From the NCBI GenBank assembly GCA_017936125.1, contig JAGBGE010000026.1, forward strand, positions 1-22,592: a DNA stretch of 22,592 nucleotides, written 5' to 3'. Under the pieces are notes generated by a model, which worked only from the letters and a program-made list of their open reading frames with translations, searched no databases and was not told where the DNA came from. The translations under genes and the position numbers were made by a program. How positions within the stretch are numbered: position 1 is the first letter of the stretch; the number at the start of each line of letters is the position of its first letter. Shown one piece after another: positions 13,573 to 20,074 of the stretch. Source of the stretch: Clostridia bacterium (lineage in GTDB: Bacteria; Bacillota_A; Clostridia; Oscillospirales; CAG-272).

Positions 13573-14735
13573 TTAATTACGATAACCTTTTGTCCGATAC
13601 GATAAAGGACATCAAGCCGTCGGGTATCAGAAAATTCTTTGACCTGCTCGCAGATATGGGCGACGTTACAGCGCTCACGGTTGGTCAGCCTGATTTCGTT
13701 ACCCCCTGGCATATAAGAGAGGCGGCTATTGAGTCGCTTGAGAAGGGGCAGACCTATTATACCTCGAACTCTGGACTTCCCGAGCTTCGCGCGGAGATTG
13801 CCGCGTATCTTAAAAGGCGCTTCGACCTTGAATATGAGCCTGACGAAACGCTCGTTACCGTCGGTGGCAGTGAGGCTATCGACGTAGCCATACGTGTGCT
13901 TGTCAACCCGGGTGATGAGGTTATAGTACCGACGCCCTCGTTCGTTTGCTACGAGCCAATCGCGAGAATGGCGGGCGCGAAGGTGGTGACGATAGAAACC
14001 AAGGCGGAGAACGGCTTCAAGCTGACTCCCGAGGAGCTTGTGGCGGCAATTACGCCGAAAACCAAGCTGCTCGTGCTTCCGTATCCCAACAACCCGACGG
14101 GCGCGATACTTGATAAAGACGAGCTTATAGCTCTCGCCCGCGTTATTGAGAAAACCGATATAGCTATACTCTCCGATGAGATTTACGCAGAGCTTACCTA
14201 CGGTACTAAACACGTGTCTATTGCGAGCATTGAGGGGATGCGCGAGAGGACTATCATTGCCTCGGGCTTCTCCAAGGCTTATGCTATGACGGGCTGGCGA
14301 CTTGGCTATCTCGCAGCGCCAAAGCCGCTTCTTAAGGCTATGACTAAGCTTCATCAGTACGCAATTATGTGCGCGCCCACCGTCTCGCAGTTTGCTGCAG
14401 TAGAGGCGCTGCGCGAGGGCGACGGTGATATCTTCGATATGCGCGCGGAATACAACCGACGCAGAGTCTTTATCTATGAGGGACTCCGTGAAATCGGCTT
14501 GCCTGTTTCGATGCCCGAGGGTGCGTTCTATATCTACCCCTACATAGGCGGATTTGGACTCACGTCCGAGGAATTCTGCGAGCGACTTCTTTACGAAGAA
14601 AAGTGCGCTATCGTTCCCGGTACAGCCTTTGGCGAGTGCGGTGAGGGATATGCCCGTATCTCCTACGCTTACTCAATGGCTCACATTGAGGAAGCACTGA
14701 AGAAGATCAAGAGATTCGTAGATAAACTTAAATAA
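13569..14735 (+). CDS. PLP-dependent aminotransferase, class I/II fold (aspartate-aminotransferase-like)
   Basis: A 388-residue fold-type I aminotransferase. Visible: VGQPDFVTPWHIREAA, GQTYYTSNSGLPELR, TVGGSEAIDVAIRVL, YPNNPTGAIL with the substrate-binding Asn, LSDEIYAEL with the PLP-ring Asp and Tyr, and SGFSKAYAMTGWRLGY with PLP-lysine 236; ARISYAYS near the end holds the carboxylate-binding Arg. Close relatives annotated as PatA or aromatic/aspartate transaminase transfer amino groups to 2-oxoglutarate; the exact substrate cannot be read. The ATG 13569 overlaps the Lrp stop; an in-frame TTG at 13563 is less likely. Co-translation with the Lrp regulator suggests amino-acid-responsive control. 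A strong terminator follows. Confidence 0.92.
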   Translation: MINYDNLLSDTIKDIKPSGIRKFFDLLADMGDVTALTVGQPDFVTPWHIREAAIESLEKGQTYYTSNSGLPELRAEIAAYLKRRFDLEYEPDETLVTVGGSEAIDVAIRVLVNPGDEVIVPTPSFVCYEPIARMAGAKVVTIETKAENGFKLTPEELVAAITPKTKLLVLPYPNNPTGAILDKDELIALARVIEKTDIAILSDEIYAELTYGTKHVSIASIEGMRERTIIASGFSKAYAMTGWRLGYLAAPKPLLKAMTKLHQYAIMCAPTVSQFAAVEALREGDGDIFDMRAEYNRRRVFIYEGLREIGLPVSMPEGAFYIYPYIGGFGLTSEEFCERLLYEEKCAIVPGTAFGECGEGYARISYAYSMAHIEEALKKIKRFVDKLK

Positions 14736-14737
14736 AG

Positions 14738-14766
14738 AAAACGGCGGAAATTTCCGCCGTTTTTTA
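14738..14766. terminator. Bidirectional terminator between the aminotransferase and spoVM
   Basis: A 26-base perfect palindrome (14738-14763), each arm AAAACGGCGGAAA and its complement, with the central bases as loop; A-run and T-run on both sides. It ends the plus-strand aminotransferase transcript and lies 38 bases after the spoVM stop on the minus strand. Confidence 0.9.
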
Positions 14767-14801
14767 TGTTATATTGTAGGTGCAGTCCCTCGACCGTCTG
14801 T

Positions 14802-14882
14802 TTATTTATCAAGCTCTACACCGAAAATCTTGGCAAGAAGTCTGCGAAGAAGCTTTGGTGAGCGCATTACTACTATCTTCAT
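14802..14882 (-). CDS. spoVM: Stage V sporulation protein SpoVM (26 residues)
   Basis: A very short gene, below usual ORF cut-offs. Translation from ATG 14882 reads MKIVVMRSPKLLRRLLAKIF followed by GVELDK and TAA. It has exactly the 26-residue length of Bacillus SpoVM and matches it at Met1, Lys2, Pro9, Lys10, Leu12 and Gly21. The peptide would form a cationic amphipathic helix. In Bacillus SpoVM sits on the convex forespore membrane, recognises its curvature and anchors SpoIVA to start coat and cortex assembly. A good ribosome site AGAAAGG (14891-14897) lies eight bases before the ATG. The gene stands 66 bases downstream of spoIIE on the same strand, which supports a sporulation role. Recognised by sequence pattern and context; length and Pro9 make it fairly secure. 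Confidence 0.85.
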   Translation of the reverse strand: MKIVVMRSPKLLRRLLAKIFGVELDK

Positions 14883-14914
14883 ATATGTTTCCTTTCTGCC
14901 GTGAGGCTAATACT

Positions 14915-14943
14915 ATTATATGAAATCAAGCAGCTTTGGTGAA
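14915..14943 (-). promoter_or_regulatory. Possible promoter for spoVM
   Basis: Minus strand: TTCACC (14938-14943), a 17-base spacer, TATAAT (14915-14920), within CATATAAT. The -35 is weak (4 of 6). A sporulation sigma factor (sigma-E reads CATA-type -10 boxes) is possible but its -35 was not found at the right distance. spoVM could also be co-transcribed with spoIIE. Confidence 0.4.
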
Positions 14944-14948
14944 GGCTC

Positions 14949-17366
14949 TTATGCTTCCTTGATTTTGATGATTACAACGCTCATATCATCGCTCGTTTTA
15001 GCGTTTTTCACCGCTTCGTCGAGGATAAGCCGCGCGTATTCCTCGAGATTTTCCTTCGGCGGCTCGCCGAGCAAAAGGAGCAGCCAGGGCGCGTCCTCCA
15101 TAGAGTCGGCTATGCCGTCGGAAAGCATCACGACGTAGTCGCCTGGGCGAACCTCAACCTTGATTTTCTCGCTGTCTATGCTGCCGAGCAGACCGATGGG
15201 CGCAGTCTGTGAGCGGATTCTGAAAATTGATGACTCACGCTTCACGTATGAGGGGGCTGCGCCGCTTTTGATAAAGGTCGCCTCGCCTGTGAGCAGGTCT
15301 ATCTCGAACAGGTCAACCGTTGCCGAGCATTCCTCGCTCTGACTGCGTATCGTGTGGTTTAATATGTGTAGGAGAGTATCCTTTGCCGTGCCTACGTCGA
15401 GCACCGTGCGCATAAATTTGGTAACGAATTCCGAGGTTTCTCTTGCCAGCTTACCGCTTCCCATGCCGTCTGAAATGAGAGAATAGAATCTATCCTCGCC
15501 CGATTCAAAGCAGGCTATCGTGTCTCCCGAAATCTCTTTTTCGTCACCTGCGCGCGAAGCCGTAGCGACCTCGACCGCAATAGAGCGGCGAATTCCGCAT
15601 TCCATAAGCACCATATCGTCACGGCGAAAATAGTCGGGCGTATCGAGCTTGACACCGATAGCATCCTCTATGTCACGGCGCAATTCCGGTGAGGTGATTT
15701 TCCTGCCGTCTCTGTCCTCTCCCGCGAGTATAAAGTGCCGTCTGCGCTCGCCAAACGCTCTGATAGTGCCGCTTTCAAAGCCGTGACGGGCGAAAATCTC
15801 GGACAGCGGCTCGGTCAGATTATCGTCAACCGTACGCTCGACGTCGTCGGTGGCTCTCGCCGTGTTCAAGAGCTTGGCTATCAGCTCGTATTCGTCTGCG
15901 AGAACGCTGGATTTAGGTCTGTAAATTTCCATTTCACGCCTTGCTGACTCTATGTTAATAGCTTCTGCTACCTCGCCTGCGTGCTGACAGAATTCGGTGT
16001 CGGTGTTTACGTCACTGCCAAGTATCCGTTTGCCGCTCGCGAGCTTCTCGGCTATAAGGTCGGCATTCTTTATACACGGGCGTATTTCTTCCTTGGCGCA
16101 AAGGCTGGCGCCGCCGCACTCCGAGCAGTATCTCTCGGCTACCGTAATTACTACGTCGCGGTAATCGTCAAGAGTCATAGGCTCTCTAGAGCGCTCCGAA
16201 TAGTCGCGTATAACACCCGAAAGCGAGGATAGAGCAATTTCGAGTGAGTCGAGGCTGCCGGAGAACTTATTCTGATACGCCAGCGCCATTGTACCCACCA
16301 TATCCTCCGACTCGTTGCAGCTCTCCAATGTTTTTTCATTTATCTCACTCGCGCCAACCCTCTTGAGCATTGGTAGCGCCAGCGATGCGGCAATTACGTA
16401 TTCGGGAAAGGTGGCGAGAAAGCCCGAGAGCCCACTTGCGTAGGCGCTCCACGCGCAGAGCGCCGCGCCGCCTGCGATAATTGCGTACCCGGTGCCAAAT
16501 CCGAACATAATTCCCGAGCCGAGTCCCGCAAGCGCAAAGGAAACCGAGAGCGTACCCGATATGCCGAGCGAGGTAACGAATCCTGCCGTAAGTCCTCGCA
16601 GAGCGCCGAATCGCTTGGCTACGAGAAGCGTCGCAAGCGATGAGAAAATATAAGATAGCGATATTCCGAAAATATTAACCGCCTCGAGCGAAAGGCTGAT
16701 GAAGAAAAGAAACGTCAGGGCGGAGATCTGGAAGAAGATTACGTTATATCTTTGCTGCTCGCCCGAAACCGAGAAAATATCTCCGCCGGAGATAAGCTCA
16801 CGGAGAGTTATTCCCGAGGAGAAAGCGCCCGAGAAAACGAATGTGAGTATTGGCGGGAGAATTATCATTGCAAGACCGAAAATCAGAGTCGTCTCGTTAA
16901 ATCCGCCTGCGATAACCTCGTATAGAGCCGCGAGGAAGCCGCCGATTATCGAAACGCACATTCGAAGCAGCAGACTCTCGCTAAAGAGATTTGAGGTAGG
17001 GTTAGCCTGTGAGCCTCCGACGGATAACGCGGCGCGCAGAAATACGACGATAGCCGTCGCGCCCGCAAGCACCATACCGTCTATGCCTAGCGTAAGAGCG
17101 CCAAGCACCGCACCGAAAAGCGCAGGCCATACCCCAAGCGGCAGCGCTGCCACAAAGGCTATGCCAAGCGGCCTTGCCGCAAATAATAGGTGACATCTTG
17201 ACAAAAGAAATCCCACGGTGAACAAAATCAAGTCGCACGCGAGAGCATACCTATCGTTACTCTTTTCGTCTTTGGCTCTTGCTATTGCTTCTCTGATATG
17301 TGAGAAAATCCCTCGTTTTTCGCTCTTCACTTCTTCCTTGGTATCATATTCGTATAGCTTGTCCAT
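14949..17366 (-). CDS. spoIIE: Stage II sporulation protein E (SpoIIE), membrane PP2C-type phosphatase
   Basis: An 805-residue protein, close to the 827 of Bacillus subtilis. The N-terminal third (about 40-330) holds roughly ten membrane segments, the middle is the regulatory/oligomerisation region with several Cys (YCSECGGASLCAKEEIRPC near 410-430), and the last 200 residues are a PP2C phosphatase: YSLISDGMGSGKLA with metal-binding Asp633, ATVDLFEIDLLTG, VVMLSDGIADS with Asp750, and TSDDMSVVIIKI with Asp793/794. SpoIIE dephosphorylates the anti-anti-sigma factor SpoIIAA to release sigma-F in the forespore and helps form the polar septum. GTGAGG precedes the ATG. A TATAAT with no matching -35 lies upstream (17399-17404), as expected for a Spo0A-activated promoter. 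spoVM follows on the same strand. Confidence 0.97.
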   Translation of the reverse strand: MDKLYEYDTKEEVKSEKRGIFSHIREAIARAKDEKSNDRYALACDLILFTVGFLLSRCHLLFAARPLGIAFVAALPLGVWPALFGAVLGALTLGIDGMVLAGATAIVVFLRAALSVGGSQANPTSNLFSESLLLRMCVSIIGGFLAALYEVIAGGFNETTLIFGLAMIILPPILTFVFSGAFSSGITLRELISGGDIFSVSGEQQRYNVIFFQISALTFLFFISLSLEAVNIFGISLSYIFSSLATLLVAKRFGALRGLTAGFVTSLGISGTLSVSFALAGLGSGIMFGFGTGYAIIAGGAALCAWSAYASGLSGFLATFPEYVIAASLALPMLKRVGASEINEKTLESCNESEDMVGTMALAYQNKFSGSLDSLEIALSSLSGVIRDYSERSREPMTLDDYRDVVITVAERYCSECGGASLCAKEEIRPCIKNADLIAEKLASGKRILGSDVNTDTEFCQHAGEVAEAINIESARREMEIYRPKSSVLADEYELIAKLLNTARATDDVERTVDDNLTEPLSEIFARHGFESGTIRAFGERRRHFILAGEDRDGRKITSPELRRDIEDAIGVKLDTPDYFRRDDMVLMECGIRRSIAVEVATASRAGDEKEISGDTIACFESGEDRFYSLISDGMGSGKLARETSEFVTKFMRTVLDVGTAKDTLLHILNHTIRSQSEECSATVDLFEIDLLTGEATFIKSGAAPSYVKRESSIFRIRSQTAPIGLLGSIDSEKIKVEVRPGDYVVMLSDGIADSMEDAPWLLLLLGEPPKENLEEYARLILDEAVKNAKTSDDMSVVIIKIKEA

Positions 17367-17398
17367 TTTCAGCGCCTCACATAATATTTGATGATTAC

Positions 17399-17404
17399 AT
17401 TATA
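17399..17404 (-). promoter_or_regulatory. -10 element of the likely spoIIE promoter
   Basis: TATAAT on the minus strand, 32 bases upstream of the spoIIE ATG. The hexamer 17 bases further up (GATGCT) does not resemble a -35. In Bacillus spoIIE is transcribed by sigma-A with Spo0A; no clear TGTCGAA-type 0A box was recognised here. Confidence 0.45.
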
Positions 17405-17470
17405 AAATAAATGCGGCGCGAAGCATCTCTCATTTTGCCGTCGGAAAAACGCAAGGCTTGGCAGAAATAA

Positions 17471-17492
17471 AAAAACGCCCGAGAAATCGGGC
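17471..17492 (-). terminator. Orphan minus-strand terminator hairpin
   Basis: GCCCGA (17477-17482), GAAA loop, TCGGGC (17487-17492). On the minus strand it is followed by GTTTTTTTATTT, an intrinsic terminator pattern. No minus-strand gene is visible between 17493 and the convergent terminator at 18068, so its purpose is unclear. Confidence 0.6.
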
Positions 17493-17593
17493 ATAAATTA
17501 TCGGTCTGTGTGAGAAAATGCGAAATATTTTTGCTGTATAAAATGCTCAAAAGGGGCAATAATTAACACGAAACCCAAAAAGGAGGAAAGAAA

Positions 17594-18052
17594 ATGACAC
17601 TCACACAAAAGGAAACGACACTTTTACAGGACCTAAAATCGCAGGAGCAGCTTTGTATCGAGAAGTACAACAAGTATTCGGATATGGCGCACGACCCCGA
17701 GCTGAAAAATCTCTTCAGTCAGCTTGCCACGAATGAGCAGAAGCACCTCGACACCGTGACGCAGATGCTCTCGGGCACAGAGGTGAAAATGCCGCCTGCC
17801 TCACCCTCTGCCGAGTCGGCAAAGCTGACCTGCAAGCCATCTAGCTGCAACGAGGCAGAGAAGAAGAACGACGCCTATCTCTGCAAGGACGCGCTCGCTA
17901 TGGAAAAGCACGTGTCCTCGGTCTACGATATGAGCGTTTTCGAGTTCACAAGTCCCACCCTTCGTGATACTCTCGCCCATATTCAAAAGGAAGAGCAGAA
18001 CCACGGTGAAAAGCTCTACAATTATCTCTCGTGCAATAATATGTATTCATAA
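17594..18052 (+). CDS. CotF-like spore coat protein (ferritin-like fold)
   Basis: A 152-residue protein with two helical repeats of the coat-protein-F type: LTQKETTLLQDLKSQEQLCIEKYNKY, SQLATNEQKHLDTVTQML, then after a Pro/Ser/Cys-rich linker (MPPASPSAESAKLTCKPSSC) DAYLCKDALAMEKHVSSVYDM, LRDTLAHIQKEEQNHGEKLYNYL. The E..H and E..H pairs at the ends of both halves are those of the ferritin-like family, in which coat proteins usually lack a metal site function. Relatives are structural components of the spore coat. A strong AAAGGAGG (17579-17586 region) precedes the ATG. Location next to spoIIE and spoVM fits a sporulation role. The six or so Cys residues could allow disulfide cross-linking in the coat. 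Confidence 0.85.
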   Translation: MTLTQKETTLLQDLKSQEQLCIEKYNKYSDMAHDPELKNLFSQLATNEQKHLDTVTQMLSGTEVKMPPASPSAESAKLTCKPSSCNEAEKKNDAYLCKDALAMEKHVSSVYDMSVFEFTSPTLRDTLAHIQKEEQNHGEKLYNYLSCNNMYS

Positions 18053-18067
18053 TGTAAAGCGAAGATG

Positions 18068-18097
18068 TCAAAAGGCGGCAAAATTGCCGCCTTTTGA
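18068..18097. terminator. Bidirectional terminator between the coat protein and the membrane protein gene
   Basis: Perfect inverted repeat TCAAAAGGCGGCAA (18068-18081) and TTGCCGCCTTTTGA (18084-18097), with the inner AT pairs likely open as loop. It ends both the plus-strand coat gene (stop 18052) and the minus-strand gene (stop 18118). Confidence 0.88.
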
Positions 18098-18117
18098 TAA
18101 TTATTATCTGAATGCTA

Positions 18118-18810
18118 TTAATTTATTGATAGATTTGAAATTTCTCTAGATATAGCGTAAATTATAGAAATAACTAAAATCAAGATTATTGCTCCTGCCC
18201 ATCCACAACCAAGCAAGAAATATGCAATACCTGCTACTATAAATGCAATAATTGCTCCGAAAATTAGGGCAAACAAGAATCCCAACGCAGCAGCATTTTC
18301 TTTTTTGAATGTTACTATTTGCATAACAGTTCCCTCTATACCCAAGAGACCGTTGGAAATTATAGCAAAGACAACGAAGAACATTGGCCAAAAACAAGAG
18401 TTAGCGGCTTGCCAAGTGTCAACACCGTTAGAGAGTAATCCTTTGTATACGTCTATAATCTGTAAAGAAACGTATATTCCTACACCGGAAAATGCTAAAG
18501 TGGTTGCAAGGCTCACTATGGCACTAAAAGTGGAGGCGAATATTGCGACTACAGCCAATATAATTATCCAAATACTGATATCAAAGTTGGGTGCTCCAAT
18601 CGTGTCTAAAGAAATATCAAATTTGGGAAGTGAGATATTAGCGTTTAAGCTGAAATCCAAATTATTATTGGATATTTCAATCAATTTTATATTTTCTAAT
18701 CGGGATAAAAGGCCGTCTATGAATTGAGCGGCATCGGGTACGAACACGTAGACTCCTACTAATACTAATACTAAAAGCAAAACTAAAATTAAAATGCTTG
18801 TTTTTTTCAT
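18118..18810 (-). CDS. Membrane protein of unknown function (AT-rich)
   Basis: A 230-residue protein not assigned to a family. An N-terminal hydrophobic helix (4-24, IILVLLLVLVLV-like) is followed by an exported-looking segment with repeated aliphatic/Asn/Asp phrases (LDFSLNANISLPKFDISLDT) and then four or five membrane helices from residue 78 to 223. A motif WQAANSC (133-139) followed by W141 lies in a loop, and a similar WDVAASC occurs in the membrane protein at 19294. The gene is visibly more AT-rich and uses different codons (many ATA, AAT, TTA) than its neighbours, hinting at separate origin. TTAGGAG precedes the ATG. A strong promoter is shared in the intergenic region with the divergent helix-turn-helix gene at 18962. 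Confidence 0.7.
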   Translation of the reverse strand: MKKTSILILVLLLVLVLVGVYVFVPDAAQFIDGLLSRLENIKLIEISNNNLDFSLNANISLPKFDISLDTIGAPNFDISIWIIILAVVAIFASTFSAIVSLATTLAFSGVGIYVSLQIIDVYKGLLSNGVDTWQAANSCFWPMFFVVFAIISNGLLGIEGTVMQIVTFKKENAAALGFLFALIFGAIIAFIVAGIAYFLLGCGWAGAIILILVISIIYAISREISNLSIN

Positions 18811-18857
18811 AGTTACAACTCCTAAAAATGTTTTAATATAATATTGTATTTTGTTAT

Positions 18858-18886
18858 ATTATATCACAATATTTTTCGATTGTCAA
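18858..18886 (-). promoter_or_regulatory. Sigma-A promoter for the AT-rich membrane protein
   Basis: Minus strand: TTGACA (18881-18886), a 17-base spacer, TATAAT (18858-18863). A perfect consensus promoter; the operator-like inverted repeat (18899-18920) lies just upstream of its -35. Confidence 0.85.
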
Positions 18887-18898
18887 GTATAAATATCA

Positions 18899-18920
18899 TT
18901 TTGATAGTGAAATATCAAAA
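18899..18920. promoter_or_regulatory. Operator-like inverted repeat between divergent genes
   Basis: TTTTGATA (18899-18906) and TATCAAAA (18913-18920), a perfect 8-bp inverted repeat with a 6-base spacer. A second, overlapping palindrome TATCATTTTGATA precedes it. The repeat sits between the strong minus-strand promoter and the start of the helix-turn-helix gene at 18962, a typical place for the autoregulatory site of such a repressor. Confidence 0.55.
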
Positions 18921-18961
18921 AGATTAGTGTAGAATATAAACAAAAGCGAAAGGAGAAGGAC

Positions 18962-19246
18962 ATGATTGCCGATAAAATAAAGCTTTTAAGAGAAAAAAGC
19001 GGTATGACTCAGGCTGAGCTTGCCAGAAAACTTGGCGTAACTCGTTCCGGTGTTAATGCCTGGGAAATGGGCATCACCACTCCATCCACGCAATATGTAG
19101 TTGAGCTTTCTATGTTATTCAAGGTTTCGACTGATTTTCTTCTCGATATGCCACTCGGAGTCACCGTTTCGGTTGACGGACTTTCTGACAGAGAAATTGC
19201 ATCGATAATAGAGATTGTAAATTGCTATAAGTGCAGGGATAAATAA
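18962..19246 (+). CDS. XRE family helix-turn-helix regulator
   Basis: A 94-residue protein. A lambda-repressor-type domain covers residues 1-65: IADKIKLLREKSGMTQAELA, RKLGVTRSGVNAWEMGITTP and STQYVVELSMLFKVSTDFLL. The last 30 residues (DMPLGVTVSVDGLSDREIAS and on) form a short helical tail; the LLDMPL...LSD.E phrase is shared with the regulator at 10242. AAAGGAGAAGG lies in front of the ATG. It is divergent from the AT-rich membrane protein and convergent with the membrane protein at 19294. Operator-like repeats in the 151-base intergenic gap suggest it represses the divergent gene and itself. No clear own promoter was found. DNA-binding role is secure, the targets are inferred. Confidence 0.9.
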   Translation: MIADKIKLLREKSGMTQAELARKLGVTRSGVNAWEMGITTPSTQYVVELSMLFKVSTDFLLDMPLGVTVSVDGLSDREIASIIEIVNCYKCRDK

Positions 19247-19275
19247 AAGCGACCGTTTTCAAGCGGTCGCTTTTT
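19245..19275. terminator. Bidirectional terminator after the regulator
   Basis: GCGACCG (19249-19255) pairs with CGGTCGC (19264-19270), 8-base loop, extended by AAAA/TTTT on either side. It serves the plus-strand regulator (stop 19246) and the minus-strand gene (stop 19294). Confidence 0.88.
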
Positions 19276-19293
19276 AGTGCAATAATTATTGGA

Positions 19294-19926
19294 TTAAGCC
19301 TTGGCGGTATCCTTCTGGAAGATTACAACCTGTTCAGCAACGGTTACGAGAAGAATCGCGATGAACATACAGGTCTGCGCGGGGTTCTCGGTGAGCGCAA
19401 AGCCGAAGCAAAGGTATGCTACAAGACCGAGCAGGAGACCTGCGATAAGAGTGATAAGACCGCCGATAAGCAGAGTCTTTGTGAGTCCGCCCCACTTTTT
19501 AACTCGCTTACAAACGCATATTGCGCCGACGAATATAGTGGGCAGGCAAATCCAGAATACCCAGGGAGCGCACGAAGCTGCAACGTCCCAAATTTCAGCG
19601 CCGCCGGCAACGGCGTCTGCAAAGCCCGCGTTGATTCTGACGGCAAGAACGTAGCCGATAGCCGTAGCCAATAGACACGCGGTTTCGCCTACAGGGAATA
19701 TGAAGTATGTGAATGCGCCTGTAATAAGCGTAATGATTCCAACGAAAATAACTATATCAGAATACTTTGCAATAAAATCAAATACCGACATAAAGAAAGG
19801 CTCGATAAACGAAACTGTCTTAAGCACCTCTCCCTCGAGCGCGAACACCATTTTGAGCAGAGAAATTATAGAGTAAATGATTCTTTTTGCCAGACCGAAT
19901 TTATAAGAAACGCTCTTAAGACTCAT
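19294..19926 (-). CDS. Membrane protein of unknown function, distantly similar to the one at 18118
   Basis: A 210-residue protein not assigned to a family. After an amphipathic N-terminus (SLKSVSYKFGLAKRIIYSII) come about five membrane helices (roughly 57-76, 80-98, 115-137, 150-172, 183-202). A loop motif WDVAASC (113-119) followed by W122 resembles WQAANSC...W of the protein encoded at 18118, at the same place relative to the helices, so the two look like diverged relatives. Unlike that gene its base composition matches the surroundings. GGAGG stands seven bases before the ATG. A strong own promoter with a 10-base-spaced direct repeat lies upstream. Function unknown. Confidence 0.75.
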   Translation of the reverse strand: MSLKSVSYKFGLAKRIIYSIISLLKMVFALEGEVLKTVSFIEPFFMSVFDFIAKYSDIVIFVGIITLITGAFTYFIFPVGETACLLATAIGYVLAVRINAGFADAVAGGAEIWDVAASCAPWVFWICLPTIFVGAICVCKRVKKWGGLTKTLLIGGLITLIAGLLLGLVAYLCFGFALTENPAQTCMFIAILLVTVAEQVVIFQKDTAKA

Positions 19927-19971
19927 AACAATGCCTCCAAATTCACAGAATAGTCACAATTATACACAATT

Positions 19972-20000
19972 ATTGTAGCACAAGCGTCATGGTTTGTCAA
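19972..20000 (-). promoter_or_regulatory. Sigma-A promoter for the membrane protein at 19294
   Basis: Minus strand: TTGACA (19995-20000), a 17-base spacer, TACAAT (19972-19977). A direct repeat CACAATTAT at 19955-19963 and 19965-19973 (one helical turn apart) overlaps the -10 and start region and could be a regulator site. Confidence 0.82.
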
Positions 20001-20035
20001 GAAAAAAATTAAAATATTATTAATAAAATAAAAAA

Positions 20036-20060
20036 CCGACCCGAAATTGCTTCGGGTCGG
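20036..20060 (-). terminator. Intrinsic terminator of the RsgI-like lipoprotein gene
   Basis: CCGACCCGAA (20036-20045) pairs with TTCGGGTCGG (20051-20060), 5-base loop. On the minus strand a TTTTTTATTTTATT tract follows. It lies 14 bases after the stop at 20075. Confidence 0.9.
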
Positions 20061-20074
20061 CGGAAAAATGCTAT

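Noticed and set aside
13527..14354. 275-codon minus-strand frame opposite the Lrp and aminotransferase genes
   Set aside because: It overlaps two clearly identified genes, is Arg/His-rich and matches no known pattern.
17501..17593. Promoter for the CotF-like gene
   Set aside because: A TATAAA hexamer (17537) is present but no -35 or recognised sporulation sigma-factor pair stands at a suitable distance, so none is listed.
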